A DNA stretch of 15,251 bases. It comes from an uncultured bacterium. GTDB taxonomy: Bacteria; Patescibacteriota; Saccharimonadia; Saccharimonadales; Saccharimonadaceae. Shown here piece by piece: positions 1 to 8,641 of the stretch. A model generated the notes under the pieces. The model was not told the DNA's origin. It did not search any database and saw nothing but the letters and a program-made list of their open reading frames with translations. Position 1 is the stretch's first letter. Every line of letters begins with the position of its first letter. The stretch covers positions 1 to 15,251 of the forward strand of contig CAIOSL010000064.1 of assembly GCA_903861015.1 (NCBI GenBank). Direction: 5' to 3'. The position numbers and the translations under genes are program-made.

Positions 1-2
1 AG

Positions 3-599
3 ATAACTTTTTTGGTTGATGGCGAAAAAGAATTCAAATTGAATGGCAAATTATTGTTTACTCATTTTGGTATCTCGGGCCCGTTAATTCTTAACAGCGC
101 ATCGAAAGTGTCAAATCTGCTGCCAACGGGAATTGTCACCGCCCAGATCGATATGTTTCCGAAGACAGATTATAGCGATTTAGAGCGCCAAATAATTAGC
201 GTTTTTGATGTCAATAAAAACAAGGCGCTAAAGAATATCGTTAGCGAATTGGTGCCGGCGGGGATGTCCAAAGGGATGTTGGTGTTGCTGTCGGAACATA
301 TGGACATGGAAACAAAAGTTCATTCGGTGACAAAAGAAAACCGAAAAAAGATAGTTAATTTGTTTAAGGCATTGCCAATTACGATTACCGGCCTGATGGG
401 GTTGGACCGGGCCATTGTTGCCGATGGTGGTTTGCCACTGACCGAAGTCGATATGCGAACTATGCGATCCAAGAAAGTTAATAATCTTTTTGTCACTGGC
501 GATCTGCTGCATATCAACAGGCCATCTGGCGGATTCTCGTTGCAACTGTGTTGGTCGACTGGCTATGTGGCTGGGTCTAGTGCTGGTAAGAAGGATTAG
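3..599 (+). CDS. FAD-dependent oxidoreductase, BaiN/HI0933 family (C-terminal part)
   Basis: This is the C-terminal ~198 residues of a protein whose reading frame is open to the left edge of the window; its N-terminal Rossmann FAD-binding part lies outside. The family (HI0933-like, YhiN/BaiN) has about 400 residues, so roughly half is visible. The motif LFTHFGISGPLIL near the left edge is the typical insert-domain signature. The closing VTGDLLHINRPSGGFSLQ followed by CWSTGYVAG is the conserved C-terminal flavin-contacting segment. Members are soluble flavoproteins, and some act as bile-acid or quinone-type reductases, but the substrate cannot be told from this sequence. The gene ends with TAG and overlaps the 3' end of the convergent minus-strand gene by 23 bases. 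The family call is secure; the reaction is not. Confidence 0.88.
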   Translation: MTFLVDGEKEFKLNGKLLFTHFGISGPLILNSASKVSNLLPTGIVTAQIDMFPKTDYSDLERQIISVFDVNKNKALKNIVSELVPAGMSKGMLVLLSEHMDMETKVHSVTKENRKKIVNLFKALPITITGLMGLDRAIVADGGLPLTEVDMRTMRSKKVNNLFVTGDLLHINRPSGGFSLQLCWSTGYVAGSSAGKKD

Positions 600-846
600 C
601 ACCGTCTAATATCGGCAGCTCTTCAGACGGGACGTTCAGTATCATAGATAAACGATCAAGTTGCTGAAATTTGCAGTATTTTATTGGTTGATTATCATGA
701 TCGTATATCCGGTAATAATGGTCGTATTGTTTGGTTTCGCCGTTGAACTTTTTGGCCGTCGTTGGCTTGTTGATGACTTTTATATACCAACCGGGTGGTT
801 GGTGGTCGATGATGTTTTTGATCTTTGCATAGTGATTAAATGCCAT
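577..846 (-). CDS. Hypothetical small protein (89 aa), convergent with the flavoprotein gene
   Basis: I do not recognise this family. The reading frame starts with ATG at 846 and ends inside the last codons of the flavoprotein gene. The product is soluble-looking and rich in Tyr, Lys and Asp, with HYYRIYDHDNQPIKYCKFQQ followed by LDRLSMILNVPSEELPIL, which looks like a small folded domain ending in an amphipathic helix. No signal peptide or membrane segment is visible. It occupies the whole gap between the two neighbouring genes and is divergent from the DUF1697 gene, with only 44 bases between start codons. I favour it over the opposite-strand frame at 661-882, whose product is an atypical hydrophobic string. 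No clear promoter or Shine-Dalgarno sequence is seen for it. It is probably real but of unknown function. Confidence 0.55.
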   Translation of the reverse strand: MAFNHYAKIKNIIDHQPPGWYIKVINKPTTAKKFNGETKQYDHYYRIYDHDNQPIKYCKFQQLDRLSMILNVPSEELPILDGANPSYQH

Positions 847-852
847 GCGACA

Positions 853-870
853 AGTTTAACATGTAAAACT
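853..870. promoter_or_regulatory. Imperfect 18-bp palindrome, candidate operator
   Basis: AGTTTAACATGTAAAACT reads nearly the same on both strands, with 8 of 9 base pairs. It lies between two divergent start codons and covers the -35 box (856-861) of the DUF1697 promoter, which is where a repressor dimer would sit. No regulator gene is in the window, so a binding role is inference only. Confidence 0.35.
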
Positions 871-883
871 AGTAGCATATAAT
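856..883 (+). promoter_or_regulatory. Sigma70-type promoter of the DUF1697 gene, leaderless
   Basis: TTAACA (856-861) matches five of six -35 consensus bases. TATAAT (878-883) is a perfect -10. The spacer is 16 bases. Seven bases separate the -10 from the ATG at 891, so transcription should begin at or next to the start codon, giving a leaderless mRNA. The promoter decides the start: the upstream in-frame ATG at 882 overlaps the -10 box and would be outside the transcript. Confidence 0.65.
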
Positions 884-890
884 GATAAGT

Positions 891-1427
891 ATGAAATATA
901 TTGCGTTACTGCGCGGAATTAATGTTGGCGGCAATAACAAGGTGTCGATGCCGGAACTTAGGCTGTGTTTTGAAAAAGCCGGTCTAAAAAATGTCAGTAC
1001 ATATATTAATTCGGGCAATGTTATTTTTGAAACGGGCCAAACCGACGTTGTTGAGTTGGTACGAATTTGCGAAGCGGCAATCGAGGAACGGTTTGGTTTT
1101 TTTGTGGTTTGTGCGGTTATCTCGGCCGAGGAGTTACGAGTGGCGTTGATGCACGCGCCAGAATGGTGGGATAAAAATAAGTCAGACAAAAATAATGCTA
1201 TCTTTGTTGTCGCGCCAAAAACAGCCGCAGAGGTGGTTGCTGAAATCGGCGATATTAAGCCAGAATACGAGCAGGTATCGGCGTATGGGCCGGTGATATT
1301 TTGGACGGCGCCAATCGAGTCGTTTGGCAGAACCCGTTACAGCAAAATCGTTGGCACCAAGACGTATAAATACGTAACGATCAGAAATGCAAATACTACG
1401 AAGAAGCTTTTGGAGTTGTGTGGATAA
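891..1427 (+). CDS. DUF1697 family protein
   Basis: The 178-residue product begins MKYIALLRGINVGGNNKV, the hallmark N-terminus of DUF1697 proteins, followed by STYINSGNVIFE, a second family signature. The C-terminus contains SFGRTRYSKIVGTKTYKYVT, also typical. The length matches the usual 175-185 residues. These are soluble cytoplasmic proteins with two small alpha/beta subdomains, and their biochemical role is not established. I chose ATG 891 rather than ATG 882 because family members begin at this point and because the -10 box covers 882. No Shine-Dalgarno sequence precedes the start, in agreement with a leaderless transcript. The gene ends 78 bases before the giant RHS gene, which has its own promoter, so the two are probably not an operon. 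Confidence 0.9.
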   Translation: MKYIALLRGINVGGNNKVSMPELRLCFEKAGLKNVSTYINSGNVIFETGQTDVVELVRICEAAIEERFGFFVVCAVISAEELRVALMHAPEWWDKNKSDKNNAIFVVAPKTAAEVVAEIGDIKPEYEQVSAYGPVIFWTAPIESFGRTRYSKIVGTKTYKYVTIRNANTTKKLLELCG

Positions 1428-1447
1428 TAAATAAAAGCACTCTTGCG

Positions 1448-1499
1448 TTGATATCATATAGTAATTAAAATATGCTTAGACGTACTATAAGCGGGAGGG
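1448..1499 (+). promoter_or_regulatory. Promoter and ribosome binding site of the RHS gene
   Basis: TTGATA (1448-1453) and TATGCT (1471-1476) are separated by 17 bases and make a plausible -35/-10 pair, with a start site near 1483. A strong Shine-Dalgarno sequence, GGGAGGG (1493-1499), stands 6 bases before the ATG at 1506. An alternative -10, TACTAT (1483-1488), would place the transcript start within the Shine-Dalgarno sequence and is less likely. Confidence 0.5.
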
Positions 1500-1505
1500 T
1501 GTGAA

Positions 1506-4500
1506 ATGGCTCGTTGGGCAAACCGGATGCGTGAGTTTAATTTTGTGTTTCGTAGCTTTGTCTTATCTTTGATGGCCTTGGTGTTAATAATTAACACATT
1601 CGAGCCCGGTGCGTCATATGCGTTATCTAAAAATATTGCTGATAAAAAGTTTGATACCAACTATCGTAACGACAATCTTAAATCAGACCAAAATTCAAAG
1701 AAAACCCTGGCGATTGATAGCTCAACCGGAACCAATGAAGCGAACAATGTTAGTAATCCAAAGTTGCGTAAATCTGAAGTTGTAACTGAACGCACCCCTA
1801 ACACATCGACATATATAAATAACGACGGCACTCGTACGATGGAGTATTCGTCGTTGCAACAAAATTATGTTGACAATGACGGCCAGTGGAAAAAGATCAA
1901 CAACAAGCTGGATGCGCAAAATGTATCGGCGCCATTAACTATACCTAGCGCGTTGAATCCTAGCTTTGTAAACCCTACTTTTGATTCATCTAACTACTCG
2001 GGCAAAGCCGGAGTTATGTCAGCCAACTTTACCTCCTTGTCTGGTGGTATAAAAATGACGGTCAATGGCAAGATTTATACAATATCGCCGGTTGGAGTAA
2101 GCGGCAATTTGAAGCCGGTAAAAAATGATGATCAATCGGTTGTTTATAAGAATGCATGGCGTAACACAGATCTCGTATACGAACTTAAGGGTGAGAGCAT
2201 TAAAGAAACGATTGTCGTAAAAAGCAAAGATGCTCCGACTGATTTTAAGTTTAATGTTAGCGGTGGAAAGGTGATTAAACATCCAACGCGCGAAGGCTGG
2301 TTGACGATAGAAGGTTTGCCTGATGATTTTGGACTGAGCCCGCTGACGATTGATGTTAACGGCCAGGGTGTTATTAGTGAAAACCACGTCAATCAGACGC
2401 CTAACAGCAGCGGCATTACGGTTTCGCTGGATAAAGCGTGGCTTCAATCTCAACCGGCCAGCTCGTTCCCGATTAGGATCGACCCTTCGTTTACTCGTGA
2501 TGGGCCTAACTATTGGATGTTCAAGTCCGACGGTTATTCGTGTGGGCCAAGTGTTTGTTATGCCAACATAGGTGGTCTGTATAACAATGGCTGGAAGTAT
2601 TGGCGCAGCTATCTTAAATTCCAATTTGACGATATGGCTGGAAAAAAGATATTAAACGCTAATATGCACGGTACTTTCAAGTGGGGTATTGGCGGCGATA
2701 CCAACGGTCGTTATATAAATATGGGCCACGCCAACTGTATTTCTTTTTATTGTACCGGCGGATATGTTGGTGGTACTTATGCGGCAACTAATTTTGACAT
2801 AAATTTTACGAATGCCCTGCAGGAATCGGTAAACAATAGTGATTGGGGTACGGTTTGGAGTTTTTGGGGTGAAGAGGGTGGGTACACAACCTATAAACCA
2901 TATTACTCACTTGTAGCGGACGTTAACTACGACAATCCTACGCCGATTGCAACGCCAACTGCTGAAATGGCTGACGGACAAGTATTTGCAACAACTCAGC
3001 CGACATTGAAAGTCAATGGCGTATCGGATGTGGATGGAGGCCAGACTCAGTATTATTATAGAGTTAGTACTATGCCCGGTGCTGAGTTTGGCGCGGTCAT
3101 AAACTCTGGCTGGATAACGACGACACAATGGACTGTGCCTGACGGTATATTGCAGGACGGTATGACATATTATTGGCACGTGTATACTTGTGGTCAATAT
3201 CAGACTACCCCAAATTGGACGTATAGCTTTAAGGTTAACCTGCGTAGTGGTAAGGACAGCACTCAGACTTATGATGATGTTGGGCCAATTAGTGTTGACT
3301 TGACTAATGGCAACGCTATAATGTCGACCGGCTCTCATACTATTAGTGCGCTGGGTGGGGCAATTGGGGTTGGGCTTAATTACAGTACGCCAAACAAGCC
3401 GAAGAAAGGTTTGAAAGCTGAATACTGGAACTTGCCAAGCGGTTACGTTTTCTCATCAGGGGTGCCAACCTCGTCTCCATCTAGGGTTAGGATTGACCAA
3501 AATATTAATTTTGACTGGGGATTGGCTTCGCCCGGGACGGCTATAAACGCTGACTATTGGTATACACGATGGACTGGCAAGATGACGGTGCCGGTAACTG
3601 GGTCATATACTTTTGGTGCAATAGCTGATGATGTCTATGAACTTATTATAGATGGACAGAAAGTTGCATATTTGAACTCATGGTCGTCGTCGATTAGTTA
3701 TAGCAATTCAGTTACCGTAAACCTAAAAGCTGGTCAGGTTTATGATTTTAAGGTCCATTACCAAGAGTATAACTATGGCGCAAGTATGAAGCTGTTTGTT
3801 AAAGGCGCTGTCAGCGAGCAGGTTGTACCTGGCGACTGGTTCAGTACTGACGACCCGAATGCTTCATCGATCTATGGTCTAACGGGTTCGTATTATACTG
3901 ATAATTCTAACGCCCATGATATGGATGCGGCAGCGGCTGATCCGATGCGGTTGATGTTAAGGCGTCAGGACCCGGTTATGAACCTGAACTTTGGTGCTGA
4001 CAGTGTAGCGCCCGGTATGCAGACAGATAATTATATGGCTCGTTGGATAGGTTATGTTACAGTTCCGACGGCTGGCGATTACACTTTTGGTGCCTATGCT
4101 GACGATGGTATTAGGATCAAGCTGAATAATGGCTTGTTTGGCGCGCAGAATACGGTACTGGATTCGTTCAGGGACCAGGCGACAACTGATTGGGGGTCGC
4201 CAACTCACCTGGATGCTAACGCCCATGTGCCTATAGTGGTGGATTGGTTTGAACACAGTGGCGGTGCTGCGATACAGATGCTAATAAGGGGACCAGGATA
4301 TGGCGATCAGCAGATACCGACTACTTGGTTGACGCCAAAAGCTGGGGTTTTGCCTGATGGTTGGCAAATGAACGTAAATGTTGGCGGTAATGTGGCTTAT
4401 GAACGAATGCGAATAAGTGGCCAGAACGTAATACTAGAAGACTCATCGCGGGCACCTCATACCTATACTTATCAGAACGGTTCATATAAACCACCAGTTA

Positions 4501-7500
4501 ATGAAGATGGTGTTTTGGTTAAAAATAGCGATAACACGTACACCTTGACCGATGTTGACGGCAGTACCTATATATTCAATACAGCTGGAACGCTGGCATC
4601 ATTGACGACACCGACCGATGATCGTAACCCTACGGCTATAAAATATGAATACGCTGGTGATCAGGCGAGGTTAGTAAAAATATACGATGGCGTAGACCCA
4701 TCAAGATACGCAGCCTTGGTGTACAAGGGCGTAGGCGACAACCAGGATTTGTGCGACACGGCACCAAATAGTATGTTGTGTGCAGTCAGGACGACAGACG
4801 GTAATGTTACTAGGATCCAGTACGATAGCAATGATGCCGCGTTGGCTCGAATAACGCGCCTGATAATGCCGGGCAATCAAGTTACAGATTATGCCTATAA
4901 TTCCAAAAACCAGTTAACTGCCGTTAGGGATGGTTTGGCTAACGATGTCGTAGCAGCAGGTTTGCGATCGGCTGATAACAGTACTATGGCCCAGATCACC
5001 TACGATGGTATAAGTCGGGTTAGTGCTGTTACGGCGCCGGCGGCTACTGGTGGCGCTAGCCGTATCGTACATTCAATTAATTACCTGCCTAACTTGCCGA
5101 CGTCACCTAATGTACAGGTTTTTGGTGGTGCATCCGAGATGCATATTGTTGGCGCATCAGAGCCAAACGGATTTAGTAAACGCATCGAATACGATAGTTT
5201 GCTGCGAACGACGAAGGTTACTGACCTGACCAATAACAGCTCGACGACCGAATGGGATCCATATAAAGACTTGGTTTTGTCGACAACCAATTCTTTGGGC
5301 ATGAAATCAACGACCATTTATGACAAAAGTGATCGTTCGACCGATTCGTATGGCCCAGCCCCAAGTACATGGTTTGGTACCGATCGCAAACCATTGGCGA
5401 CTTATGCCAGTCAAGTACCGCATGCCAGTTCGGCTTATGACGAGGGTATTTATGGCCCAAGCGTATCATATATGGCTATCAAAGACCGCGGATCATCGGT
5501 CTTGTCGAACGGAGCGGTATTGTATAAAGGCCAAAGCATTTGGTCGTACGACGGCAGGTATAAATTGATATACCAAAGCGATGGTAATTTTGTCGAGTAT
5601 GGTCCAAATGGTAATGTACTTTGGGCAAATAACAAAGCAGGGGTGGCGTCGGACCGCATTGTTATGCAAAGCGACGGCAATCTCGTTCAATACAATGGTG
5701 GCACGGCTATTTGGTCGACCAACACCTACAATAACGGTAATACAACAGTCTTGACTGTATATAACGACGGTAACATCATAGTCAAAAATGCCAATTACAT
5801 CTTGTGGGCGTCAAATATTGGTGATGGTTCGACCAACCTTGCTAACCCAACCATGCTAAAGGGTTCACCGTTGGTCAATACAACCAATATCAGTCCCAAC
5901 TACACCGCAGTAACTAATACTTGGTCATCATCGCCACTGCCTAGCGGCGCCAAGAGCTGGGGTATGCGTATGATCGGCAAGTTATATTTGCCTTCAACGG
6001 GTAATTGGCAATTTAGAATTGCTTCGGATAACGGTGTGGTTCTTCGTATTGACGACAATACCGTAGTTAACGACTGGTCGGACGGTGGCGTGCGTAGTCA
6101 CCCGACATATACCTATAACAATACCGAAGCCAACGCTGTACGTCGCATATCGATCGATTACTATCATATCGATGGCGTACCAGCCTCATTCACGCTATTT
6201 ATTACTCCTCCGGGTGGGTCCGAGACGGCCAGTGTGACGCAGTACGTCAAGCCGGGCTATAATCTAACCACCAGCAATACGGCCTACGATAGTACCTTGG
6301 GTAATACCACAACTACAACTGCCTACGGTAATCCAGCCTATGGTACGGTTGCGGCCACGACGATTGATCCGAATGTCCTGGCATTAACCAATCAGGCGAC
6401 CTATGAAGCACCCGGGGCTGGCTATTTGCGCCAGACCAGTCGCACAATGCCAGGTGGCGGAGTATATACATACAACTATTACGGTGCAACCGAGCAAGTC
6501 GACAATCCATGTACTGCGGCCAATGATCCAGCCAGCCAAGCCGGCCGCGCCAAAGGCAAGACCGAACCCGACCCAGATGGTGCGGGCCCACAAACTGGCC
6601 GAACTACTGAAACAGTCTACGACGCAGCTGGTCGTGTAGTCGCAACTCGATACAATAGCGACCCTTGGACGTGTATGTCATACGACAGTCGCGGTCGAGT
6701 AGTTACCACGACAATACCGGCTATAGGCAGCGCCGTTGGTCGAACCATTACCAATAATTATGCTGTTAATAGCAACCCTCTAGTCACTAGCACGACGGAC
6801 AGCTCTGGCGCGATAATCACCGAGATCGATCTACTTGGTCGCAGCATCAAATACACGGATGCTAATGGCAAACTAACCACCAACACCTACGATGACTACG
6901 GCAAGTTAACTACTCGTGCTAGTATCCTGGGTACTGAATCGTACACTTACGATACATTCGATCGCATGACGGTGTATAAGTTGGATGGTGTAACGTTTGC
7001 CACGACTGCCTACGACCAATATAACCGTATTCAGAACGTGCAGTATCCGGCCGGGCTTTCGTTGCAGCCAGCCGAGCGAGATTCGCTCGGTCGCGTCAAC
7101 AAAGTAACTTACAAAACCGCTTCAGATACGATTAGCGATCAGATAACTCGCAGTGTCAGCGGAGTGATTACGTCGGGGCTTGAGAATGGTGTTGCCAAAA
7201 ATTACACCTATGACTCTGTCGGTCGTTTGACGGGTGCTGTATTGGGCAGCAATACGTTCAGTTACGGCTATGGATCACCAGACGGTAATTGTAGTTCACT
7301 TCCTGGCAACAACCCAAATACAAATAAAGACAGTAATCGAACAAAACTGACTATTAATGGTCAGGTCACGATGTATTGTTATGACTATGCCGATCGACTA
7401 ATTGCTAGTACGGATCCAAAATACAATCAGGCTACCTATGACAGTCATGGCAATACAATTCGACTCGGTAATGACGGCAGTAAGACCGAATTCACCTATG

Positions 7501-8639
7501 ACGGTTCCGATCGCAACACCGGTATAACCGAAACGACAGGCGCTGGCATCAAATCGGTAGTTTATCAACGTGATACTAGTGGCCGCATATCTACACGTGT
7601 CAGCAAACAGGGCGGTAACGTGATCAGTAATGAAAAGTACGTCTTCACCGGCTCGGGCTCATCGCCAGATGCAGTTCTGGACGCTAGCGGCGCCATTACT
7701 CAAAAGTTCATCAGCCTGCCTGGCGGCATTAAAGTAACTATAAAGCCACAATCCACCAGTGCTAGCATGATAACCTATTCACTGTCCAATATACACGGTG
7801 ACGTAATGGCCACTGTCAACGCCGACGGTATGCTAACTGGCAAATATATGACTGGTCCATTCGGTGAAGCGCTACCCAACCAAGTCATTGCCAAAAATGC
7901 CACCATCGATACAACCTACGGCTACGTTGGTGGTTACCAAAAAACCAGCGAATCGTCACTGGCCATAGCTCCAATCCAAATGGGTGCCAGGGTTTACATA
8001 CCTGGCCTAGGACGGTTTGAGCAGGTCGATCCAGTGGAAGGAGGAACCGAGAACGACTATGCTTATCCGACGGATCCAGTAAATCATAATGACCTAACCG
8101 GCAAATGCATAGGCCCTCTTATTCTCTTCTGCACTACGGAGGCTGCCCAAGCTTTTATAGTGATCTATAATGTACTAACTCTAGCGTTAGAGGCTGCTGG
8201 AGGGGGAGGTGGCGGTTCGTTAGGCAAAACAGTAGTTGCCGATCTTGAAGCCGGCGCAATACGAACCGGTACGGCTGATGCCGTTAAAACTGGAAACGGG
8301 GCGGCGGGTGCGGCAGTTAGTGCCGCATCAAAAACTGAAAGTCGAGCCGTGTCGTCTTCGGGCGTAGGGAGCCGTTCAAAGCCATTAGTTGACCGTAGTG
8401 TGCAGAATACACTTGGCAATACGCCAACTATCATTGATGGGGTGAAATACACGGGGCATGCACTTAATAGTATGCAGAATGCCGGTATATACCCAACGAT
8501 GGTAAAAAATGTAGCCGGTACGGGTGTAATGTCACCCGCCAGAGGCGGTGCTTTAATGTATTATGATATGTATAATGACATGACAGTTATAACCAATAAA
8601 GGTGGAGATATAATAACTACCTATTGGGGAGGAAGATAA
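1506..8639 (+). CDS. Giant exported RHS/YD-repeat protein with PA14 and bulb-lectin modules and a C-terminal toxin-like domain
   Basis: The product has 2377 residues. Residues ~1-39 form a Sec signal peptide: basic start, hydrophobic core at ~13-30, ASYA before the likely cut. A long extracellular N-terminal region follows, then a DNRLRE-like beta region (~333-475) and an Fn3-like segment (~478-579). PA14-like modules lie at ~635-780, ~790-947 and ~1467-1575. A bulb-type lectin lies at ~1338-1437, with two intact mannose-binding motifs (QSDGNFVEY, QSDGNLVQY) and one degenerate copy. YD/RHS repeats lie between ~950 and ~1320 and between ~1700 and 2200, closing with VYIPGLGRFEQVDPVEGG. The tail (2201-2377) has a hydrophobic segment, a glycine-rich linker and a small terminal domain around His2318. 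RHS shells enclose C-terminal toxins for delivery to other cells. The repeat, lectin and PA14 calls are clear; the target is inferred. Confidence 0.9.
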   Translation: MARWANRMREFNFVFRSFVLSLMALVLIINTFEPGASYALSKNIADKKFDTNYRNDNLKSDQNSKKTLAIDSSTGTNEANNVSNPKLRKSEVVTERTPNTSTYINNDGTRTMEYSSLQQNYVDNDGQWKKINNKLDAQNVSAPLTIPSALNPSFVNPTFDSSNYSGKAGVMSANFTSLSGGIKMTVNGKIYTISPVGVSGNLKPVKNDDQSVVYKNAWRNTDLVYELKGESIKETIVVKSKDAPTDFKFNVSGGKVIKHPTREGWLTIEGLPDDFGLSPLTIDVNGQGVISENHVNQTPNSSGITVSLDKAWLQSQPASSFPIRIDPSFTRDGPNYWMFKSDGYSCGPSVCYANIGGLYNNGWKYWRSYLKFQFDDMAGKKILNANMHGTFKWGIGGDTNGRYINMGHANCISFYCTGGYVGGTYAATNFDINFTNALQESVNNSDWGTVWSFWGEEGGYTTYKPYYSLVADVNYDNPTPIATPTAEMADGQVFATTQPTLKVNGVSDVDGGQTQYYYRVSTMPGAEFGAVINSGWITTTQWTVPDGILQDGMTYYWHVYTCGQYQTTPNWTYSFKVNLRSGKDSTQTYDDVGPISVDLTNGNAIMSTGSHTISALGGAIGVGLNYSTPNKPKKGLKAEYWNLPSGYVFSSGVPTSSPSRVRIDQNINFDWGLASPGTAINADYWYTRWTGKMTVPVTGSYTFGAIADDVYELIIDGQKVAYLNSWSSSISYSNSVTVNLKAGQVYDFKVHYQEYNYGASMKLFVKGAVSEQVVPGDWFSTDDPNASSIYGLTGSYYTDNSNAHDMDAAAADPMRLMLRRQDPVMNLNFGADSVAPGMQTDNYMARWIGYVTVPTAGDYTFGAYADDGIRIKLNNGLFGAQNTVLDSFRDQATTDWGSPTHLDANAHVPIVVDWFEHSGGAAIQMLIRGPGYGDQQIPTTWLTPKAGVLPDGWQMNVNVGGNVAYERMRISGQNVILEDSSRAPHTYTYQNGSYKPPVNEDGVLVKNSDNTYTLTDVDGSTYIFNTAGTLASLTTPTDDRNPTAIKYEYAGDQARLVKIYDGVDPSRYAALVYKGVGDNQDLCDTAPNSMLCAVRTTDGNVTRIQYDSNDAALARITRLIMPGNQVTDYAYNSKNQLTAVRDGLANDVVAAGLRSADNSTMAQITYDGISRVSAVTAPAATGGASRIVHSINYLPNLPTSPNVQVFGGASEMHIVGASEPNGFSKRIEYDSLLRTTKVTDLTNNSSTTEWDPYKDLVLSTTNSLGMKSTTIYDKSDRSTDSYGPAPSTWFGTDRKPLATYASQVPHASSAYDEGIYGPSVSYMAIKDRGSSVLSNGAVLYKGQSIWSYDGRYKLIYQSDGNFVEYGPNGNVLWANNKAGVASDRIVMQSDGNLVQYNGGTAIWSTNTYNNGNTTVLTVYNDGNIIVKNANYILWASNIGDGSTNLANPTMLKGSPLVNTTNISPNYTAVTNTWSSSPLPSGAKSWGMRMIGKLYLPSTGNWQFRIASDNGVVLRIDDNTVVNDWSDGGVRSHPTYTYNNTEANAVRRISIDYYHIDGVPASFTLFITPPGGSETASVTQYVKPGYNLTTSNTAYDSTLGNTTTTTAYGNPAYGTVAATTIDPNVLALTNQATYEAPGAGYLRQTSRTMPGGGVYTYNYYGATEQVDNPCTAANDPASQAGRAKGKTEPDPDGAGPQTGRTTETVYDAAGRVVATRYNSDPWTCMSYDSRGRVVTTTIPAIGSAVGRTITNNYAVNSNPLVTSTTDSSGAIITEIDLLGRSIKYTDANGKLTTNTYDDYGKLTTRASILGTESYTYDTFDRMTVYKLDGVTFATTAYDQYNRIQNVQYPAGLSLQPAERDSLGRVNKVTYKTASDTISDQITRSVSGVITSGLENGVAKNYTYDSVGRLTGAVLGSNTFSYGYGSPDGNCSSLPGNNPNTNKDSNRTKLTINGQVTMYCYDYADRLIASTDPKYNQATYDSHGNTIRLGNDGSKTEFTYDGSDRNTGITETTGAGIKSVVYQRDTSGRISTRVSKQGGNVISNEKYVFTGSGSSPDAVLDASGAITQKFISLPGGIKVTIKPQSTSASMITYSLSNIHGDVMATVNADGMLTGKYMTGPFGEALPNQVIAKNATIDTTYGYVGGYQKTSESSLAIAPIQMGARVYIPGLGRFEQVDPVEGGTENDYAYPTDPVNHNDLTGKCIGPLILFCTTEAAQAFIVIYNVLTLALEAAGGGGGGSLGKTVVADLEAGAIRTGTADAVKTGNGAAGAAVSAASKTESRAVSSSGVGSRSKPLVDRSVQNTLGNTPTIIDGVKYTGHALNSMQNAGIYPTMVKNVAGTGVMSPARGGALMYYDMYNDMTVITNKGGDIITTYWGGR
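8424..8639 (+). other. Variable C-terminal toxin-like domain of the RHS protein
   Basis: The last ~70 residues (from about 2307) have the pattern YTGHALNSMQNAGIYPTM, a short linker, then beta strands ALMYYDMYNDMTVITNKG and IITTYWGGR. A Tyr-x-x-His-Ala start followed by a helix and a C-terminal beta sheet recalls DUF4258-like or BECR-fold RNase toxins, with His2318 as a possible catalytic residue. It sits after the RHS closing motif, where polymorphic toxins carry their effector. The fold is inferred from pattern only; no catalytic set can be proven here. Confidence 0.5.
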
Positions 8640-8641
8640 TG
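8626..8641 (+). promoter_or_regulatory. Shine-Dalgarno sequence and TAATG stop/start overlap coupling toxin to immunity gene
   Basis: GGGGAGG (8626-8632) lies inside the final codons of the RHS gene (Trp-Gly-Gly-Arg) and stands 6 bases before the ATG at 8639. The toxin stop TAA (8637-8639) shares its last base with that ATG. This favours translational coupling and sets the immunity start at 8639 rather than at the in-frame TTG at 8624. Confidence 0.8.

Noticed and set aside
602..629. CCGTCT ... AGACGG inverted repeat as a terminator between convergent genes
   Set aside because: It has a short 6-bp stem with a long loop and no U tract, and lies within the coding part of the minus-strand gene.
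661..882. Plus-strand open frame of 73 codons between the flavoprotein and DUF1697 genes
   Set aside because: Its product is an odd, partly hydrophobic string, it is the complement of the better minus-strand frame at 577-846, and it has no ribosome binding site.
8165..8452. Minus-strand open frame opposite the RHS C-terminus
   Set aside because: It is a Pro/Ala-rich complement of the glycine-rich linker and toxin tail; no start signal.
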